Below, piece after piece: positions 27,699-41,161 of a stretch of 64,000 nt of DNA. The notes below the pieces were generated by a model. That model worked only from the letters and a program-made list of their open reading frames with translations, ran no database searches and was not told the origin of the DNA. The translations under genes and the position numbers were made by a program. Source of the stretch: Citrus sinensis (taxonomy: Eukaryota > Streptophyta > Magnoliopsida > Sapindales > Rutaceae); contig NC_068564.1 of the NCBI RefSeq assembly GCF_022201045.2, forward strand, positions 2,356,001 through 2,420,000, read 5' to 3'. Positions within the stretch are counted from its first letter, which is position 1, and each line of letters begins with the position of its first letter.

Positions 27699-28273
27699 CT
27701 GTATAATGAATAGAGGTTTCGAGGTTCCATCCATCACTGCCACGTCCAATTGGCCATGGCTGGTGAACTATTACCACTTTTCTATCATTGTGGCGTATCA
27801 AAGATTCTTTGAATGCACGACATTGATTTGGGACCCTCCATGCTTCTAATATTAGTTAAGTTCTAGTGCAATTCGAGCAACTAACATCTAAGTGCATAAA
27901 AGGCTGGCTCGTACTCTCGTCTATAAAGTCAATTTCCAAGAACTAAATAGAGATTTAAGTGTATTTTTATATCCCATTAAGAAATCCCACTTGAATTTAA
28001 ATGAAGCCAATCAATTCATGCGATTCGAAATCCAACTAAAAATTTATGCAAGGAAATTTCTTGAGCAGAGAAATAATAAAGCTGCCCAATACGATTTTAT
28101 TTCCTGAAAGATATCACAATTTGAGTCATTTAGATTTCAGAGCTTGGGGGACTTATTTGATCGGGACTAAGATGTTTTGGGTCTTTACGAATTTTAACAA
28201 TTTATAGGGACCAAATCAGTAACTAACCAAACTTAAAGGTCAGTGCCTCGGGGGCAAAGGCATTTATTTGTCT
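27695..28273. other. Intergenic, no gene recognised
   Basis: The plus-strand frame at 27892-28107 and its neighbours have no recognisable domain and no good splice partners. Nothing else is seen before the MITE at 28274. Confidence 0.5.
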
Positions 28274-28818
28274 GGATAATTTTTAAAAATTTCCCCTGAG
28301 ATTTGGGTTTGTTGCAAGTAGATGGTGATAATTTATTTATTTATAAAAAAATTTTTACCGTCAGTTAATTTTAACATTGACCGTTAGTTGACTGTGCAAA
28401 GATAATATTACCCTTAACAACAGTTTGTAGACGGAAATAATTATAAAAAAATTAAAATTATTGACTATTTTATCCTCTTTAAATTATTGATATTTTCTTA
28501 AAGTTCCTATAAAAAAGATAAAATTAAAAACTTGAAAATGAAATAGTTATAATCTTTACCTATGATATTATAAATCTTTGAAATTGACAAAGATAAAATT
28601 GTCAAAAAATAGGATTTATACTTTTTGCACCAATAATTTTAATTTTTTTTAGTTATTTCCGTCTACAAACTGTTCTTAAGGGTAATATTATCTTTACACA
28701 GTCAACTAACGGTCAATGTTAAAATTAACTAATGGTAAGAAATTTTTTACAAATAAATAAATTCTCGCCATCTACTTGCAACAAGTCCAAACCTTAAAGG
28801 AGGTTTTAAAAATTACTC
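28274..28818. mobile_element. 545-bp fold-back MITE, Mutator-like, 10-bp target duplication
   Basis: Long inverted arms (about 160 bp or more) include GTTGCAAGTAGATGG, the pair GACCGTTAGTTGACTGTG and its complement, and CAGTTTGTAGACGGAAATAA. Outer ends are GGATAATTTTTAAAA and GAGTAATTTTTAAAA. The direct repeat TTATTTGTCT flanks both sides (28264-28273 and 28819-28828). No coding capacity. It lies about 200 bp before the start codon of the CCHC zinc-finger gene and could contribute to its promoter. Confidence 0.88.
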
Positions 28819-29017
28819 TTATTTGTCTAAACTCCTGTGCAACGATTAAGATCTTCGAAACGCGGACGCATACAATGAGATCATCCGTAGACGATTTCCC
28901 CTCATCTCTAAAACCCTTCCACTCTCGCCTCCACTCGAACGAACTAAGCTTTGCACCAAACCCCTCTACCGTTCCAAGAGCTTCGAGCCCTTCAACGCAT
29001 CACTCTTTCAAGCCAAA

Positions 29018-31769
29018 ATGGTGAGCAAGAGACAGAGAGAAGCCCGCAAGCGATTCAAAGAAGTCCACCCAGAGCTGTTCCCAAAGCCAGAGCCAACAGC
29101 CCCAAAAGACCCGAGCGAGAAGAAAAAGAAGAAAAGCAGCAAATTCAAGCGCAAAAAGGCAGAATCCAAAGACCCAAATCGTAATGAAAAATCCATGAAA
29201 AGGGTTTTTACAAGACACCCACTCAGAGTTCCTGGAATGAAGCCCGGTGAAAGCTGCTTTATATGTAAAGCTAAAGAGCATATTGCCAAACACTGCCCTA
29301 TGAAAGCGGAGTGGGAAAAGAACAAGGTCTGTTTTTTGTTTTGAGTTTAATTCATCTTGGCATTTTAAGAATCAAAAGTGATGGCATATGATTGAATTTG
29401 TTTCTTTTTGTGTGTCTGTGATGCTTCGCAGATATGTTTGGTTTGTCGGCGACGTGGGCACACTCTCAAGAATTGTCCTAGTAAGAATGATGAGACTGAG
29501 AGCACCAAGTTGTGTTACAATTGCGGCCAAGCGGGGCATTCACTTGCTCAATGTCCCCAGCCACTTCAAGATGGTATTGTACAAATCTGTCGGTTTAAGG
29601 ATGCTCTATGTTGCTTTACATTTGCCATTTGATGTGGTTAGCAAATCATTTTTATTCTGAATGGACCTGTAGTTAGTCTGTGTCGCTACCCCAAACAGTT
29701 CAGTTGATTGCTTGTTAGTGAATGCAGGATGCAGCAGGAAATTGTATAAGCAATAGCATATATTTAAAGATTATGTAAAAATCATGGTCAGAAAAAATAA
29801 TTCTGCGGTGCTTTGGTCATTTATGTTCATAAGATATGCTTTGCTGGAGGTCTTAATTGTCATTCATTAAAGCTTGATTCTTCATTGATGGCTAACTTCC
29901 AGATAAACAATATACTATAACTTTTTTTTACCCCTATTTTTGAACGTATGAATTAGCTGGAATGAATAGTTTCAAGAGCTTATGCAAATAAGATTGTTTT
30001 GAATAAATAATGTAAGTTTTTAAAGCATTTGTCATAGATGATATCATTCCAAGAATCACTTCTCTTGCGTGTTCATATGAAACTTAACACCCTAGAAATT
30101 GAGCATGATAAGCTTTCTTGTATGCGGGCAAGAATACAAAGCAATGCTTTCTTTAAGCAGATGCAGATTTCATTTCAGTCGTAGGTTGCTAGGGCTTGAA
30201 ACGATATCCTAAATCATGTGGCAATCTGAAACATGAGGACACTATTTTGGTCTTAGAAGGAAATCTTTTTAGGAAAGTTGGTAGGGGAAATCTTATGGAT
30301 GAATTTTCTAAATGGAGGATTTCGTCTCTCTTTTTTGCTCTTTCTTGCTCTATCTGTTTTATATTTGGGGTGGCCTCTAGTCATAAAAAATGTTGATTAA
30401 GTTCTTTGTTTACATTCTTATCCTTTTGGACACTATTCAAATTTAAGTTCTTTGTCATTTGTTGATGTGGAAAATGGTCTTTTCTTTGTTGATGTAGGTG
30501 GAACCAAATTTGCTAGTTGCTTCATTTGTAAAGAACAAGGACACTTAAGCAAGAACTGTCCTCAAAATGCTCATGGGATCTACCCAAAGGTAAGTTGTCC
30601 ATTGGATGTTAGTTATATTATAACAGAGGATGGACCATGGTCTTGTTGAGTGACCCATCAAACACTTTGCCTAAGTGGACTATAACTTGGCTACGGTTTC
30701 TTTCGTTTGAATGAAGACCATCATATTTTTGCTAGAGTGGCTACGAGCAACTTAGCATTCTCCTTATGTTGAATCTTAAATATTTGGACTATGGCTTTTT
30801 CTTAGGGTGGCTGTTGTAAGATATGTGGTGGTGTAACACATTTGGCAAGAGATTGTCCTAATAAAGGCATCCAAGGTTTTACTGCTTCTAGTAAACAAGG
30901 TAATGCATTCAACTTCTCATTCCTATTTCTAAGCCTAATCCCGATTATGTTCAATCGAATGTTACATGCATTTACAATAATACACTTCCGAGTATGACAA
31001 GTAGCTATCCAGAGATGTTGACACAATTTTGATTCAATGATCTACAACTTTTGGGGTACTGCAGTGTATAAGTTGAAATTCATGTCAATTCTTTAATGAG
31101 TGTTCCTAATGAATTTTGCTTGTGTTCTTTTACAATAATGATTTATCTGGCAACCAAAATCCAATTTACTTATGAATTCAATGTAAGGTTCCCAAACTGG
31201 AAATGTTGAATGTTATATGAGAATTCAATCGGATAGATCATTGTATGACAATTTATCCTCAAAGAAAAGAACTATTGAGTAAATTGATTGGAAATTAGTA
31301 GAATTTTCAATTTCTTTCCCTTCTAAAAAAGCTACCAACCGTAGGGAAAATGAAATTCCTTAAATATAATCTATAAAGAATTTTAGAGAGCAACTTTTCT
31401 GTTATAACCTCAAGTTATAAGGCAGAGGAAGTCAAATCTCTTAACTATTATTAAGTCCTGCTGAGCTTTCATGTCTACCAGTGTCATTTATGAAAGCATC
31501 ATGTTTTCCGTTTCCTACGATATGACATGTTTTTCAATTGGGTTCATCTCTTGTTTTCAGCAATGGCAGGAGGAGAAAGGCCGACAGGACAGGTGACCAA
31601 ATTTACCAGCGGTGACGATCTTTTAGATGACTTTTTGACAGAAGACGCAAATATTGGTAACAAAGACAAGTCTTCTATAGCAAAAGTTGATTCTACATCC
31701 GATTCAACCAATGCCAAAGTAAAACAGAAGAAGAAGCAAGGGTCTAAAGTGGTGAATTTTGTTGGATGA
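29018..31769 (+). CDS. CCHC-type zinc-knuckle protein (ZCCHC9-like)
   Basis: Five exons, 29018-29326, 29432-29573, 30498-30589, 30806-30899 and 31561-31769, encode 281 residues. The N-terminal 60 residues are very basic ([13 protein letters not shown]), suggesting nucleolar or nuclear localisation. Five CX2CX4HX4C zinc knuckles follow, for example [56 protein letters not shown] and [14 protein letters not shown]. The C-terminus has an acidic patch ([13 protein letters not shown]) and a basic end. This layout matches the eukaryotic ZCCHC9 group of RNA-binding proteins. Binding of single-stranded RNA is expected from the domain; the precise role in plants is not evident from sequence. All splice sites are GT-AG, and each knuckle group maps to its own exon. 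Confidence 0.93.
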
Positions 31770-32820
31770 AAACCATCTTGTGAAAAAATTTACAAGCCTC
31801 TTTATGATCTGCTGTAAGAGTTGATAGCTGTATTCATGACTACATTAGAGTTTAGACACTTACAGAAATTTTGATCGACCCTATTCACCTTTACATTACA
31901 TCAATCTTAGTTGATCCGATTGTGATAACATCATCTGAACTTTCTATCGATTTATTACCATGTATTCAATCTCATTCAGGAGTACAACGCATGATCTGAA
32001 TTTCGAACTTACTCATGTCTCAAATGTTCTGTTCTCCAAAAAAATATTGGTAACAATAGTAATAACATCTCATTTCTTTACACCTTTGAAAAAACAAAAA
32101 AAATCTCATTTCTTGTTATATTGGGCGGGACTTCAGCTGAGGTGGTACACACCAAATTTTATATTAAGAAATGCTAGTTACAATATATTACATAAAATTA
32201 ATTTAGCGGAAATATATTTTGGAATTTGGACATGGAACCTTCCAAGAGTTGAATAGTAGAGTAAGAAAAGATTTGAGTCTCCTGGGGTAGAAATTAATAG
32301 ACATTTTGATTGTGCAACGAGAGAGTTGATCCGATAAATTTCAGTGGATTTCCGATTACAAATATTAATAAATTTGTAAGGTAGTATTAATAAAAAAAAA
32401 AGTACTTTAGATGGGAGTGTAAATAATAGACCTTTTGAGATGACATGAGACAATCAAGTGAAGGCCATTTATTATGGTGATAAAAGCAATCAACCGAAAA
32501 TAGTTGGCCATGCAGTAGTCTCATAAGGTACATCATGTATCGTTTCTATATTAGATTATATATATATATATATATATAACAAGAACATGCATAAGTTGGG
32601 TCCTGGCTATGGACATAATCAGAGCCCTGAAAGCTCAAAGAATTCTCAGCCCTTGTTTTATCCCTCAAAAATCTCTAATTCCACCGCATTCTCCTCTAAC
32701 TTTCATGTCTCCCTCAAATTAAGGATCTTTGTTATCCTCTTCTCCTTTTTTCCACTTTCATATTTATCTTCTTCCTCATTTTTCACAAGGTGCCTGTCTC
32801 TTATCCCCCAGACAAGCAAC
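31770..32820. other. Spacer between zinc-knuckle and ADF genes, with (TA)n tract
   Basis: Contains the 3' end of the zinc-knuckle gene and the promoter and leader of the ADF gene. A (TA)n run near 32559-32578 lies about 245 bp before the ADF ATG and could include its TATA element. The other frames here are noise. Confidence 0.45.
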
Positions 32821-34321
32821 ATGGTACTTCTCTTCTCTCTCTCTCTCTCTGTCACTATCTTCATTTTTGCATATATATATATGAATTTGATCTTGCTGAT
32901 GACTGGTAACAAATTAAAAGAAATGCACAAAATTTACAATTCATGAACATTGTTGAGTAGAAATAGCAGATCTCAATTACATTTGATTTCAACGCGATCG
33001 TATTCTAAATAGGTGATAAATTTGCAATTGCATTGTAGTTTGAAAGCTGCAGCTACGATGACTCTTCCCTCTTAGGCGGGGACAGAAATATGTTGAAACT
33101 TAGGGAAGATAAAGGTTTAAGCTGAAATTTATGTCAATTTCGGTGCACTTTATTGTGTGACCCTTATTACTTTTACACCGCTGCACCCATTGAACCAAAT
33201 TCTGGTTCTTCCTCTAAGGCTACAGATTGGCATTTGCATTGTTCAATGCCATTCAGAAATTTCGGATTCGCTATAGATATAAATCATTGATATATGGAAC
33301 TTGCTTGACTATTAGGAAATGAATTTTCAAATACTAGAAATTAGAATCAAGTAGTCACTTTTACATTATGTTTAAACTTTGGGATTCATACATTTCATTA
33401 TGTGTTTCAAAGGAAAAAAGACATTGATCTTACGTTTATATGTTGGTGACATGTGAAAATTGGTTAGGCGAACGCAGCATCTGGAATGGCGGTGCATGAT
33501 GACTGTAAGCTGAAATTTATGGAACTAAAAGCAAAGAGGAACTATCGATTTATCATATTCAAGATCGATAATCAGCAGGTTGTGGTAGAGAAACTCGGTA
33601 GCCCTGGCGACTCTTATGATGATTTCACTACGTCTCTTCCAGCCGATGAATGCCGCTATGCTGTCTATGATTTTGATTTCATCACTCATGAGAACTGCCA
33701 GAAAAGCAAAATTTTCTTCATTGCATGGTAACTCAAATTTGTAGCAACTTTTCAATTACCTATTCACACACACATAAATGTCTTCACTCTTCTTTAATGG
33801 GCTTTTACACACAGTATTAATGTACATGAAATCACTAATTGTGAGATATAAGTTGATAGATGATCTGTAAATGATAGCTGCCAAGTGAAATGTGTTTTTA
33901 CTAAAACTTTAGCAATCGTGTTGTCAAGGTGGTAACACATTTCCTTTTTAGGTTTCTTTTCAAGTTTCTTATAATTCATAATTGTAATGAATTGGAATCA
34001 CTATCAAGTATACATATATGATTTGCATGCATTAGCTGCTACATTACTTAAAAAAAAAGAAAAAAAAAAAAGATTTTGGTAAGATCTAGTTGACGTGTTT
34101 TTAGAATAAGTAAAAAACACAACCATTACAAACATACTCGAGGTTGATTTTGTGGTATTTGTAACTGTAGGTCACCGGATCCATCAAAGGTGAGAAGTAA
34201 AATGGTATATGCAAGCTCCAAGGACAGATTCAAAAGGGAGCTCGATGGGATTCAATTTGAGTTGCAAGCAACAGATCCTAGTGAGATGAGCCTTGACATT
34301 ATAAAAGAGCGAGCATTTTAG
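32821..34321 (+). CDS. Actin-depolymerizing factor, ADF7/ADF10 type
   Basis: Three exons: 32821-32823 (the ATG alone), 33468-33727 and 34171-34321, giving 137 residues. ADF/cofilin binds G- and F-actin and promotes filament turnover or severing. The protein opens [18 protein letters not shown], with Ser6 as the expected regulatory phosphorylation site. It has the conserved [13 protein letters not shown] and [12 protein letters not shown] blocks and the actin-binding helix [15 protein letters not shown]. The [20 protein letters not shown] segment and [15 protein letters not shown] end resemble the pollen-expressed ADF7/ADF10 subclass. An intron directly after the start codon is a known feature of plant ADF genes, so the one-codon first exon is credible. 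The first intron may carry regulatory sequence. Confidence 0.94.
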
Positions 34322-34887
34322 ACCGCTTTTGCCTAGCTCCCATTTCTTATCTTTCATATCCAGCATAAGTTTTTTTTCTTTTTTTTCAATCAGTTACCAT
34401 TTTGTGATCATTGTTTCTTATTTTTCTTTTTACTTTTTCCCCTTTTGGTTGCATGCGTTTTAAACTACGTAGTTTAATGTATTATTATGAACACCATCTA
34501 TCATGTGAAATACATTTTGAATCTTTTGTACTCTTTCATCTTTGTTTCATGTTGTTTATTCTGTTTTATATCAGAAATTAAAAGAAGAAAAATTCCATTA
34601 AAAAAAGGAAGGGATTCAGAACCGTCAGCTATTTATCGAACCAATGAGTTTAATGCAAAAACGAAACACTAATAAGAGAATAAATTACTATCGGAATAAA
34701 ATAAATAATGGGAACTGAACCTAAAATCTGACTAATTAAAACAATACTTCAAACTCAAAGAAAAATAATCTGAAAGAATTTCTACACAGTAGCTAGGTAT
34801 ATATTATTGACAGAATGAATCTAATAATATAAAAAGGTAGGCATTACAGCGATGTATTTGATATTAAATAAAATAAATTAAACCTTC
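34322..34887. other. Convergent 3' region between ADF and GT90 copy A
   Basis: T-rich 3' flank of ADF and the 3' flank of the minus-strand glucosyltransferase gene. No additional gene or repeat is recognised. Confidence 0.55.
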
Positions 34888-37800
34888 CTATGATTGCTTT
34901 GTCTGATTTTCCCAGTAAGCTCTCTGCCATGATTCTACTTGCAGTATTGAATTTTCCTTTTTCTGAAGAACATCATTAAGAGACGAAGGATCATAAGAGG
35001 GAGGCAATGTGCATGGACTTGTTTCTTTAGGACTTTGCACCAATGATTCCTCCATAAACTTCCTCGCTGGTCCTTCCTCGGCGCATGCCAGTCTCTCTGC
35101 ACAGTATTCAACGGCTTCTGGGGATACTGTGGGCTGGTATCTCAAGAGCTTAGAGTACTGATTTAAGAGATGAAACATATAGTCGTACACGTAATCTAAC
35201 TTCAATTCGTCTTGGATGAATTTGCTCGCTGCCCTTCCCATGGCTTTTGCCTGATAAATTTGCAGAAAATATACCACTGAGAAAAGCAGAGTCACTTCAA
35301 AATGTAATCTAAATCAAAATTCTAGTACTTGTGCACTTAATCTAAATGCAAGTAAGTTCCTGTTGATTCCCCTTATGGTAGTTGTTGCAGTGAAAATTAT
35401 TGGGTTCATACAACAGCGACATACTGGTAACGTAATTCCATCATCAAGAATTCAACTGTTCTATATAACTAGATGGCAAGACTTCCAATGACCTAAATTG
35501 ACTGCAAAAGTGAAGCTTCTTAACTTTCGATGAAGAAAAGTGGGATCATACTATAATACGATTAGTTACCTTTTTCTTATGGCTGTTACCCCAGTCGACA
35601 GCAAACTTAATTGACCTACACTTGTCATGGTCATTTATAGGCCAGTAGTGGTGCAATGGCATCAAACCTCGTGTGTAAAAATCATAGTATTTGGGTGTCA
35701 CAATTAAGGTAACAGAATCACAGGCAAGAATGTATTTCTCGCTAACGGACCAGGCAGACCCTTCAATATAGATCTTGAACCTGCAGAAACCGTGGAATTG
35801 GAGAAACTTAATTGATCGAATTAGTTACAAGGAAAGCACAATCTTATACGTAGATTGAAGCTAAGGAAGTTCAAAATGTTCACCTGTCTCTGCATTGGCT
35901 GGCTAAGTCAGATTGCTTGTAACCTTCCTGCTGTTCTTTGATCCAATCCTGCAGAAAATTTTGCCAGGTGTCTTGTGTGAAAATCAACAAAATAGTACAA
36001 TGTAAAGCGAAAAGAAAACAGATATTATTATTACCTGGGCAAATACACGAGCATTCCACTCTTGTCCCTCTGAGACATTGCATTTCATAAGGTCCTGTCT
36101 GGTGGGAGCAACAGTGGGATTACCCTTCCAGTAAGCATAAGGTTCCCTATCGCTCCATTTTATTCTTCTGTTTCCTTCTTCTAGGTCCTTCAGTTGCGGC
36201 TCCCAAGACTTTATGTTGACCTCGGGCCTGCACAATCATCAGTTTCACAAAATCGGGCAACTCTCATCATGTGCTGTCGTGCACCAAAAGCATACACAGA
36301 TAGTACGTTGGTTAAGCATAGAATAGTCTTTACCATCCCCAAAACGACCAATCAGGGAAGACAATATCGTATGTTTGATCATTGGCACAGTATCGAAACA
36401 GGGGAGGCGGGGCCGGAGCATCAGGCGCACAATAGGCGTTTCTTAGAACAACCGGCCAGTCAACGCAATCAAACATAAGATCCAAGTCGGGAATTCTGCC
36501 AGGGTACCTCCTTAACAACTGTAGGATACCCCATAGTGTAAAAGTGTCCCTCGACTGGAACGCCTTAGTATATGTCTCCACGTAAGCCTTGCCTTTCACT
36601 ATAACCAGTCTAAAATTTGCAGTTTTGCGGGCTCTCTCGACCATTTCCCTCGTGATCCCTGTGCGGGCCCATGGCCTTAGATCTTCGTGTATCCAACGGA
36701 AGTATTCTGGACACGTAGAGGGCGAGGTAGCGTCATTATCTTCTTCTGGTGCGTAGCTGGTTGGGTAGGTTCCGGGGCAGGATTTTGTGTGAGTGTGGCT
36801 TCCAGCTGCAGTGCAGTTAAGCGGGTATTCTACTTTGTTGCGGGGCTTTTTTGTAATTCTGGGGTCAAATGTTAGGCTTTTTCTATCTGTTACTACCCGA
36901 TTTGCGCCGCCATCCAGAGCCTGCAATAGCACAAAGCACAATGTGAACAAAATTCGGAAATTGTTATAATCTCACCTACCACGCCCAGCACTAGAGTTAG
37001 CATATAATGTACAAAAATTGGGGGGGGGGGGGAAGATCACAAAATTATCTCCATCCAATATCATAAACCTAAAGCATTTTATTAGTTACAATTATTACTA
37101 CACATTCTAGGAAACCCCACTCATATAAGAAATTGGAAATGATCAGAGTGCCCTAACAAGAAGCAAAAGCTGCCAGCAAAATATGCATGCTTTTCGTTAA
37201 CACGAGGGCAAATTTTTGCAATGATTTTTCAGGCTATCAGATCACTTTGCAAGCCGCAAACAACACCACGGTGACACAAAACTAAAACACATGTAATTAT
37301 TTACGATTTCGTAAAAATGTAGGGACTCCAATGTTATTACCCCATATAAAATAAAGTAAGGACTATTGATGAAGATGGCAAGGAGTGCATGATGCGAGCG
37401 AGCATCATGCGGTGCAAATAAAGTCACGGCGTAGGCCCAGAAACGAGACCATGATCACATGCAAAGCTGTTCGAATCATGGTGTACGTGTTCCAATTGGG
37501 CGACCAGACTATCTTTTCGAACAAAGTTTGGTGAACCGACAACCCCGGTGGGTGTTCGGCTTTTAGAAGCTTCCGCCAATAAGACACGGGCTCGTGTCCA
37601 AAGACACAAGGCACCGTAAGTCAGCACGACGTCGTTTTGTCAACAAAGCGAGCCAATCGAGAAAATAATAATGGATCTAGCCAGCTAGAAGTGGGGGTTT
37701 TTTTTTTTTTTTTACTTACAGCGGAGTCGAGCAGGCGCGTGGAGACCAACGCGCCGAGGAAGAGGACGACGATGAAGGAGAAGAGAACGTAGGATTTAGC

Positions 37801-37923
37801 TGGTGACATGACAAACTGCCGCCAGATCGTGTCCGTGAAGTGACCAGAATGCCCCGATCCATGTACGCTGCTTAAATACCTGTGCTGCACCTGCATGTTG
37901 TGCTCTTTCATTCTCCGCAACAC
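34888..37923 (-). CDS. GT90 O-glucosyltransferase, Rumi/DUF821-like, copy A (intact)
   Basis: Six exons in transcript order: 37720-37923, 36334-36920, 36035-36227, 35884-35948, 35570-35780 and 34888-35250, encoding 540 residues. It is a type II membrane protein: a short cytosolic N-terminus, one hydrophobic segment at about residues 45-62, then a lumenal CAP10/GT90 domain. Recognisable blocks include CPEYFRWIHEDLRPW, AFQSRDTFTLWGILQLL, IPDLDLMFDCVDWPV, WPEVNIKSWEPQL, FKIYIEGSAWSVSEKYILAC and KCRSIKFAVDWGN. The family transfers sugars from UDP-sugars in the secretory pathway. Donor and acceptor in plants cannot be read from sequence, and no KDEL tail is present. The start could instead be Met5 or Met10. 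All introns are GT-AG. It is the first of three tandem copies. Confidence 0.92.
37021..37032. repeat. Poly-G tract in intron 1 of GT90 copy A
   Basis: A run of 12 G within AT-rich intron sequence. Length likely varies. Confidence 0.8.
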
Positions 37924-38453
37924 TTAATTTTCCCTAAGTTTTAAGCTCTGACGACGATAGCAGAAGCTTATTTACCGAAACGGGCAGCTGAGGCTTTTGC
38001 TGTTTTGAGCTCTCTTTGCCGCTGCAGAACTTAATTTCTCATCAACACGAAAATCTTTTTCAGCTCGGCTATAGTGGATTCAGGCGGCCAATAGAATCTA
38101 CAGGGGCATATCGAGGGAAATGAAAAAGCGGAAACTGTAGCTAGACTTAAAAGAAAAAGGAAAGTGGAAGAAAAATAGAGAGTGTAGGAGAAAAAGCTTT
38201 GACAAGCGAATTTTTGGAAAAGACTGAAAAGGGTGTTATAGAACCCTCGTCCTCGCGACAGTGCGGGTACTTATGCTTGATTTTTTGCCCTTATATGTAA
38301 ATATAGTAAGCTTAGGCCTTTGGCTCACCCCTTTTTTCATAGGAGGGAAACTGGAAAGAGGACAAATCAGTTTATTTTACTTGGCAGGCCCCTTGTGATT
38401 TGTGAAACCGAAAGGTGCCATGTAACGTGTTGAACAGAAACCTTTTGAATAAT

Positions 38454-38634
38454 AGGAGCTGGCTAAGTTACAGATTCTGTAACATACAGATCCAACTTAG
38501 CCAGCTCCTGATTGGTTAGTTAGCTACCAAACAAAAATAATTGCATGCTTTTTCTCCATATGCAGGACAGGTGTGGTGCATGTATTGGGTGCGTAACTGC
38601 GTGTGTTACAGAATCTGTAAGGTAGACAGGTCCT
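38454..38634. mobile_element. 181-bp MITE with 7-bp direct repeats
   Basis: Ends AGGAGCTGGCTAAGTTACAG and (reverse complement) AGGACCTGTCTACCTTACAG pair, with TTACAGATTCTGTAA inside both arms. GAATAAT flanks both sides (38447-38453 and 38635-38641). A second nested inverted repeat, AGGAGCTGGCTAAGTT with AACTTAGCCAGCTCCT, occupies 38454-38507. It lies upstream of GT90 copy A. Confidence 0.72.
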
Positions 38635-38641
38635 GAATAAT

Positions 38642-39447
38642 ATTAATAAAGGATTGTGTTGTCAGGAAGGCCTGGGCCAACGGCAAATTCAACAGTTTTT
38701 TTTAGTTTCTACAATTAATTAGCTTGCGTATTCGGCGGTATATTGGTGAGAAAAATAGGGTGTGACTAAGGTGTACCAGCTCTATAGTGCAGCCGCTCTC
38801 CGATTTAGCCTTTTTGTCATTTATTCGCGTTGTAGAATATATATTACCGAACATTTGTTACACGTAATGGTCATATCATTCACAAAAAAATTTATTATCA
38901 AAGAATTTTGAGGGTGTACAATCATACAATTATTGCATAGTAGTTGGACCCATGAAATTAATTAGTTGTGGCGGTTGATTTTTCCAATTTTGGTACTAAG
39001 GCGGCTGTGATTTTAGGCTTGCAAATCAACTTTAAAATAGTCTACCAAGACCTTGTAGTTTTTGTGAATAAAACATGTCTGTACCGAAAATTAGTACAAA
39101 AATTAATTGAGTGCCACTATTTGCACCCCTCCAAATGCTTATTAAAATCAATTTAACTATTTTATATTTTTATTTTTATAAAAATTACATAATAGAACAA
39201 TTTTTAATTAAATTCTCACTCAAAAGTCAAATTTTTTTCTTAAAAAAATCTAACATTTTAGAAATTAAAAAAAAAGTTACTTTTTTTTCTCTAATTTTCA
39301 AGTGATAAATTTACTACCTATGTATGAAATGGAGAGAATAAAACTTTTTATTTTTTTTCTTTTTAATAGAAGAAAATGTTGTTGAAATGAGATTAAACAA
39401 TATAAATAAATAAAAATTAGAGAATATGGTTTACACTAATAGATTTA
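38642..39447. other. Intergenic upstream of GT90 copy A, no gene recognised
   Basis: AT-rich DNA between MITEs. Short frames at 38968-39305 are low-complexity and unrecognised. Confidence 0.5.
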
Positions 39448-40081
39448 GGGCCAGTTTAGTAGTGCGGTTGAAATTATTTTTATAAAAATAGTGTTTGGTA
39501 AATTTTGTAAAAGCAACTTATTTCATAATTTTTTATATTTTGTCAGCAACTTTTAAAAGTAGGTAGGGAGTTACTTTTCATAAGCAGCTTATTGAATAAG
39601 CTACCACACCTTTTTAAAATTCCTATTATAACCATATATTTTAATAAAAAGACAATTGTATCGCACTTATTCATAAACCCTTATATATAAATTATCAGAT
39701 ATCATATTACCACCATAACCAGATGCATTCTCTCTAGTTTTGATCCAGTAAGTTCATATTCTAATTTCATAACTATGGCTTTTAAAGTTTAATCTATATT
39801 ACATATTTAAGAAGAAAAAAAAGACATGTCTAAACAATTTATTAAAAATAATCTATAAATAAAAAGTAATTAAAACTTATATTTATTTTGGTCATTATAT
39901 AATAAAACAACACTTTGGTAATAAAATTTACTAAACGCACATACTCTACTTTTCGAACTCATGGAAACCGCAACAACACGGTTTACCAAACACCAAATTA
40001 CTTTTTCAATCAGCAACTTATTTCATCTACACAGTACAAATAGCTTATTTTATCAGCCTCCGCAATCCCAAATTAGCCCTT
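39448..40081. mobile_element. hAT-like MITE, about 630 bp
   Basis: The left end AGGGCCAGTTTAGTAG and the right end, read in reverse as AGGGCTAATTTGGGATTG, form short TIRs. Internal motifs such as GTTTGGTAAATTTTGTAA, with TTTACCAAACACC near the other end, are inverted. A clear target duplication is not visible. A related copy lies at about 45,506-45,898. Confidence 0.6.
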
Positions 40082-40569
40082 AGTTAAGAGTGTTTTTATT
40101 ATTGATGGAAGTATTAAAAGAATTTTATAATTTTTAAAAATATTTTAATGAATTAATAAAGAAAAGAAGTGTTAAGAGATATTTAGAGAGGAAAGAATAG
40201 TCCCACTCAAATTAATTTTAGATAATTTTTTTTCTTTTGTTATGTAATAATGGTGTGCTATTTCAATTTTCCAAATCAACACGATAGCTTATGCCCCCAA
40301 CTAAACCTCTATTTCTACCATCAAATAAAGTAAACAAAGCTGACCACTTGACCACTACTTGTATAATTTCCACTCATAGACCTAGACCACTTCGATTACG
40401 GGTAACAATGATGCTCATAAATGTCAATTTTTTGTCTTTTTTAGTACAAAACGGGTATCACCGGCTAGCTGGATTCTGAGCCACAGAATCAACTACAATA
40501 TATGCCCCTATGGGCCATAGTTTCGATTCCAATTTAAAAAAGCTCGCTTTTGCCTTAAATTATGACAAA

Positions 40570-40695
40570 ATTATAGTGCAACTGTGGTACCATACCACAA
40601 CTACATCCATTTATTGGATTTAGTTATAATGACAATTGTGAATTAAATTCAATAATTAGATGCAGTTATGGTATGATACCACAGTTACACCATAA
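40570..40695. mobile_element. Small MITE-like inverted repeat
   Basis: Left arm ATTATAGTGCAACTGTGGTA and right arm (reverse complement) ATTATGGTGTAACTGTGGTA pair over about 40 bp, separated by roughly 45 bp. No target duplication was established. Confidence 0.6.
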
Positions 40696-41161
40696 TTGAA
40701 CCCTTAAATTAATGCAGCATAACTGAAAGTTGCTGGCCCATTAAAATTGAAAGATTTCAAGTTGTTTTTGTCCCCTTAAATGATCAGCTATAAAGAAGCC
40801 AGTCTCACAAGACCAGTGTTTTCTGGAATTAATGTTATTGGTTTCTCTTTTTAGTATTTGCACGAAGTACGGACAACGTATTTAATTTATGCCACTTTAG
40901 GTAGATGGCTCATCATAAATCATATCTACATTTAAGAGAAGTCTAACTAATTTTCTCTTTGTGGGAGCTGGCTTAATCATCGAGATTCAGGCACATATTC
41001 AAGGAGTTTAATGCTCATTAATAAGTAGGAAAGCTCAGTTTTGCATGAGTATAAAGCAATCGAAGAAGAAGAATAAACAAAGTGTCAGAATTGGCTTGCT
41101 GAACTGTTTATATTATATAGCACTCCTTTTGATATTATAAAGAATAAATTAAACCTTCTTA

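Noticed and set aside
28951-29325. Overlapping frames around the first exon of the zinc-knuckle gene
   Set aside because: They are other-frame readings of the Lys/Glu-rich exon; the frame from 29018 links to four further exons with zinc knuckles.
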